Assembly: GCA_902766855.1 (NCBI GenBank) | Contig: CACXFE010000211.1 | Coordinates: 1-7,128, forward strand | Reading direction: 5' to 3' | Length of the DNA: 7,128 nucleotides | From: Oscillospiraceae bacterium | Lineage (GTDB): Bacteria; Bacillota; Clostridia; Oscillospirales; Acutalibacteraceae | Notes under the pieces: generated by a model | Told to the model about the DNA's origin: nothing | The model's database searches: none | What the model saw: the letters and a program-made list of their open reading frames with translations, nothing else | Part shown: positions 5,795-7,128 of the stretch, piece after piece | Layout: each line of letters begins with the position of its first letter | Numbering within the stretch: position 1 is the stretch's first letter | Made by a program: the position numbers and the translations under genes

Positions 5795-5809
5795 GCGACA
5801 GAGGAAATT

Positions 5810-7128
5810 ATGCAGAAAAACGAAACGATCACACTGGAAATCACCGATATTACCGCCGACGGAAGCGGCATCGGCAAAGCAAACGGCATGGCGGTATTCG
5901 TGCCGTTGACGGCGGTCGGTGATGTAGCGGAAGTCAAGATCCTGAAAGTTAAAAAAACACTTGCTTTTGCCAAGTTGGAGCGGCTGATCACCCCCTCGCC
6001 CGACCGGGTGGAAAACGATTGCTTCACTTTCCGGCAATGCGGCGGCTGTGCGTTCCGTCATATCGGGTATGAAGCGGAATGCCGGTTAAAAGAGCGCAAA
6101 GTATATGAAGCGATCAAGCGCATCGGGGGGATTGACCTTGCCCCCATGCCGCTTGTCCCCTCCTCCCGCGCCGCACACTACCGCAACAAAGCGCAATATC
6201 CATTAGCGGAAGACGGAAGCGTAGGGTTTTACGCCCGCCATTCTCACCGTATTGTCGCTTGTGAAGATTGCGCGCTTCAACCTGCCGTTTTCGGCAAGAT
6301 CGCCGCGGTTTGCTCCGCTTGGATCCGGGAATACCGCCTCCCCGCCTACCGGGAAGAAAGCGGGCAAGGGCTTCTTCGCCACCTGTATATCCGCTTGGCG
6401 GAAGCCACGGGCGAAATCATGGTATGCCTGGTGATCAACGGGGAAGAACTGCCCCATTCCGCGGTTTTGATCGAGCGCCTGCGCACCCTTTGCGGCGAAC
6501 GGTTGAAAAGCGTACAAATCAACATCAACCGGGAAAAGACCAATGTGATCGTGGGGAGTTCCTGCAAAGTGTTATTCGGCTCTCCTTTTATTACCGATGT
6601 TTTATGCGGTGTGCGGGTGCGCCTTTCTCCTTTTTCTTTTTATCAGGTCAACCGCACCGCGGCCGAAGCACTGTATCGAAAGGCCGCGGATTATGCCCAA
6701 CCTGCGGGCAAGGTGTTGCTTGATCTGTACTGCGGCGCCGGAACGATCGGGCTCTCTATGGCGAGCGCCGCCGACCGGGTGATCGGGGCGGAAATCGTTC
6801 CCGAAGCGGTGGAAGACGCGCGCTTCAATGCCAAAGAAAACGGGATCGGAAATGCGGAATTTCTATGCGCCGACGCGGCCGAGGCGGCAAAACAACTTGC
6901 CGGGCGCGGCGTCCGGCCGGATGTGGTGATTGTTGATCCGCCGAGGAAAGGGTTGGCGCCCGAAGTGATTGAAACCGTAGCGACCGTGTTTTGCCCGGAA
7001 CGGGTGGTTTATGTTTCCTGTGATCCCGCCACATTGGCGCGCGATCTCAAACAATTCACCGAAAAAGGGTACCGGCTTGTCGAATACACCCCCTTTGACC
7101 TCTTCCCCCGCACAACTCATGTGGAGAC
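5810..7128 (+). CDS. rlmD: 23S rRNA (uracil-C5)-methyltransferase, RlmD/RlmCD (RumA) family, 3' end cut off
   Basis: The frame is open from ATG 5810 to the right edge (439 codons seen, no stop). The protein methylates 23S rRNA uridines at C5 with S-adenosylmethionine; Gram-positive relatives (RlmCD) modify U747 and U1939. An N-terminal TRAM domain (about 1-60) precedes likely iron-sulfur cysteines C71, C77, C80 (CGGC) and C154 (C151 is nearby). The methyltransferase half shows SFYQVN (276-281) with the substrate-binding Gln279, the SAM motif LDLYCGAGTIGL (304-315), VDPPRKG (375-381), nucleophile Cys404 in VSCDPATLARD and, at the very edge, THVE with Glu439 as probable general base. Relatives usually continue for roughly 10-20 more residues. 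AGAGGA (5800-5805) is a good ribosome site. No clear plus-strand promoter was found in 5608-5800; TTTTCA (5738-5743) with TAAAAA (5761-5766) is only a weak candidate. Confidence 0.93.
   Translation, partial: MQKNETITLEITDITADGSGIGKANGMAVFVPLTAVGDVAEVKILKVKKTLAFAKLERLITPSPDRVENDCFTFRQCGGCAFRHIGYEAECRLKERKVYEAIKRIGGIDLAPMPLVPSSRAAHYRNKAQYPLAEDGSVGFYARHSHRIVACEDCALQPAVFGKIAAVCSAWIREYRLPAYREESGQGLLRHLYIRLAEATGEIMVCLVINGEELPHSAVLIERLRTLCGERLKSVQININREKTNVIVGSSCKVLFGSPFITDVLCGVRVRLSPFSFYQVNRTAAEALYRKAADYAQPAGKVLLDLYCGAGTIGLSMASAADRVIGAEIVPEAVEDARFNAKENGIGNAEFLCADAAEAAKQLAGRGVRPDVVIVDPPRKGLAPEVIETVATVFCPERVVYVSCDPATLARDLKQFTEKGYRLVEYTPFDLFPRTTHVE

Overview
The window looks like chromosomal DNA from a Gram-positive bacterium of the Clostridia, perhaps Oscillospiraceae/Ruminococcaceae. 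The grounds are an L-box (lysine) riboswitch with an intrinsic terminator, TTGACAAA-type promoters with 16-17 base spacers, strong AGGAGG-like ribosome sites, a DapL-type lysine pathway and an RlmCD-type rRNA methyltransferase. G+C is moderately high in the genes, while the last intergenic region is AT-rich. The taxonomic placement is inference; no marker gene is present. No mobile element, CRISPR array, tRNA or rRNA was seen.

Layout. Bases 1-39 are the last codons of an unknown plus-strand gene. It converges on a minus-strand sirtuin gene (101-841), and a strong hairpin (57-98) lies between the two stop codons. The sirtuin has its own promoter (897-925). About 90 bases further on, a divergent promoter (1013-1041) starts the lysine operon. 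Its leader is a clear lysine riboswitch whose switching pairing can be read by eye: bases 1208-1214 pair either with the 5' strand of P1 (1054-1058) or with the 5' arm of the terminator (1261-1267). Then follow dapA, dapF, dapL and lysA, tightly packed (overlaps of 1 and 11 bases, then an 18-base gap), and a terminator at 5580-5607.

How the genes work together. DapA makes hydroxytetrahydrodipicolinate from aspartate semialdehyde and pyruvate. DapL converts tetrahydrodipicolinate to LL-diaminopimelate in one transamination, DapF epimerises it to meso-diaminopimelate (also a likely cell-wall precursor), and LysA decarboxylates that to lysine. Lysine then shuts the operon through the riboswitch. 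The reductase DapB, which acts between DapA and DapL, is not in the window and must be encoded elsewhere.

The 267-base gap after lysA (5543-5809) holds more than a terminator. A consensus-like promoter inside the last lysA codons points straight into the lysA terminator. On the opposite strand, a TTGACA-16-TAAAAT promoter, two hairpins and a T-run outline a possible small RNA of about 85 nucleotides. The window ends inside rlmD/rlmCD (5810 onward), a 23S rRNA uracil-C5 methyltransferase that runs off the right edge. I found no evidence of a wholly new multi-gene system; the candidate small RNA is the least explained item.
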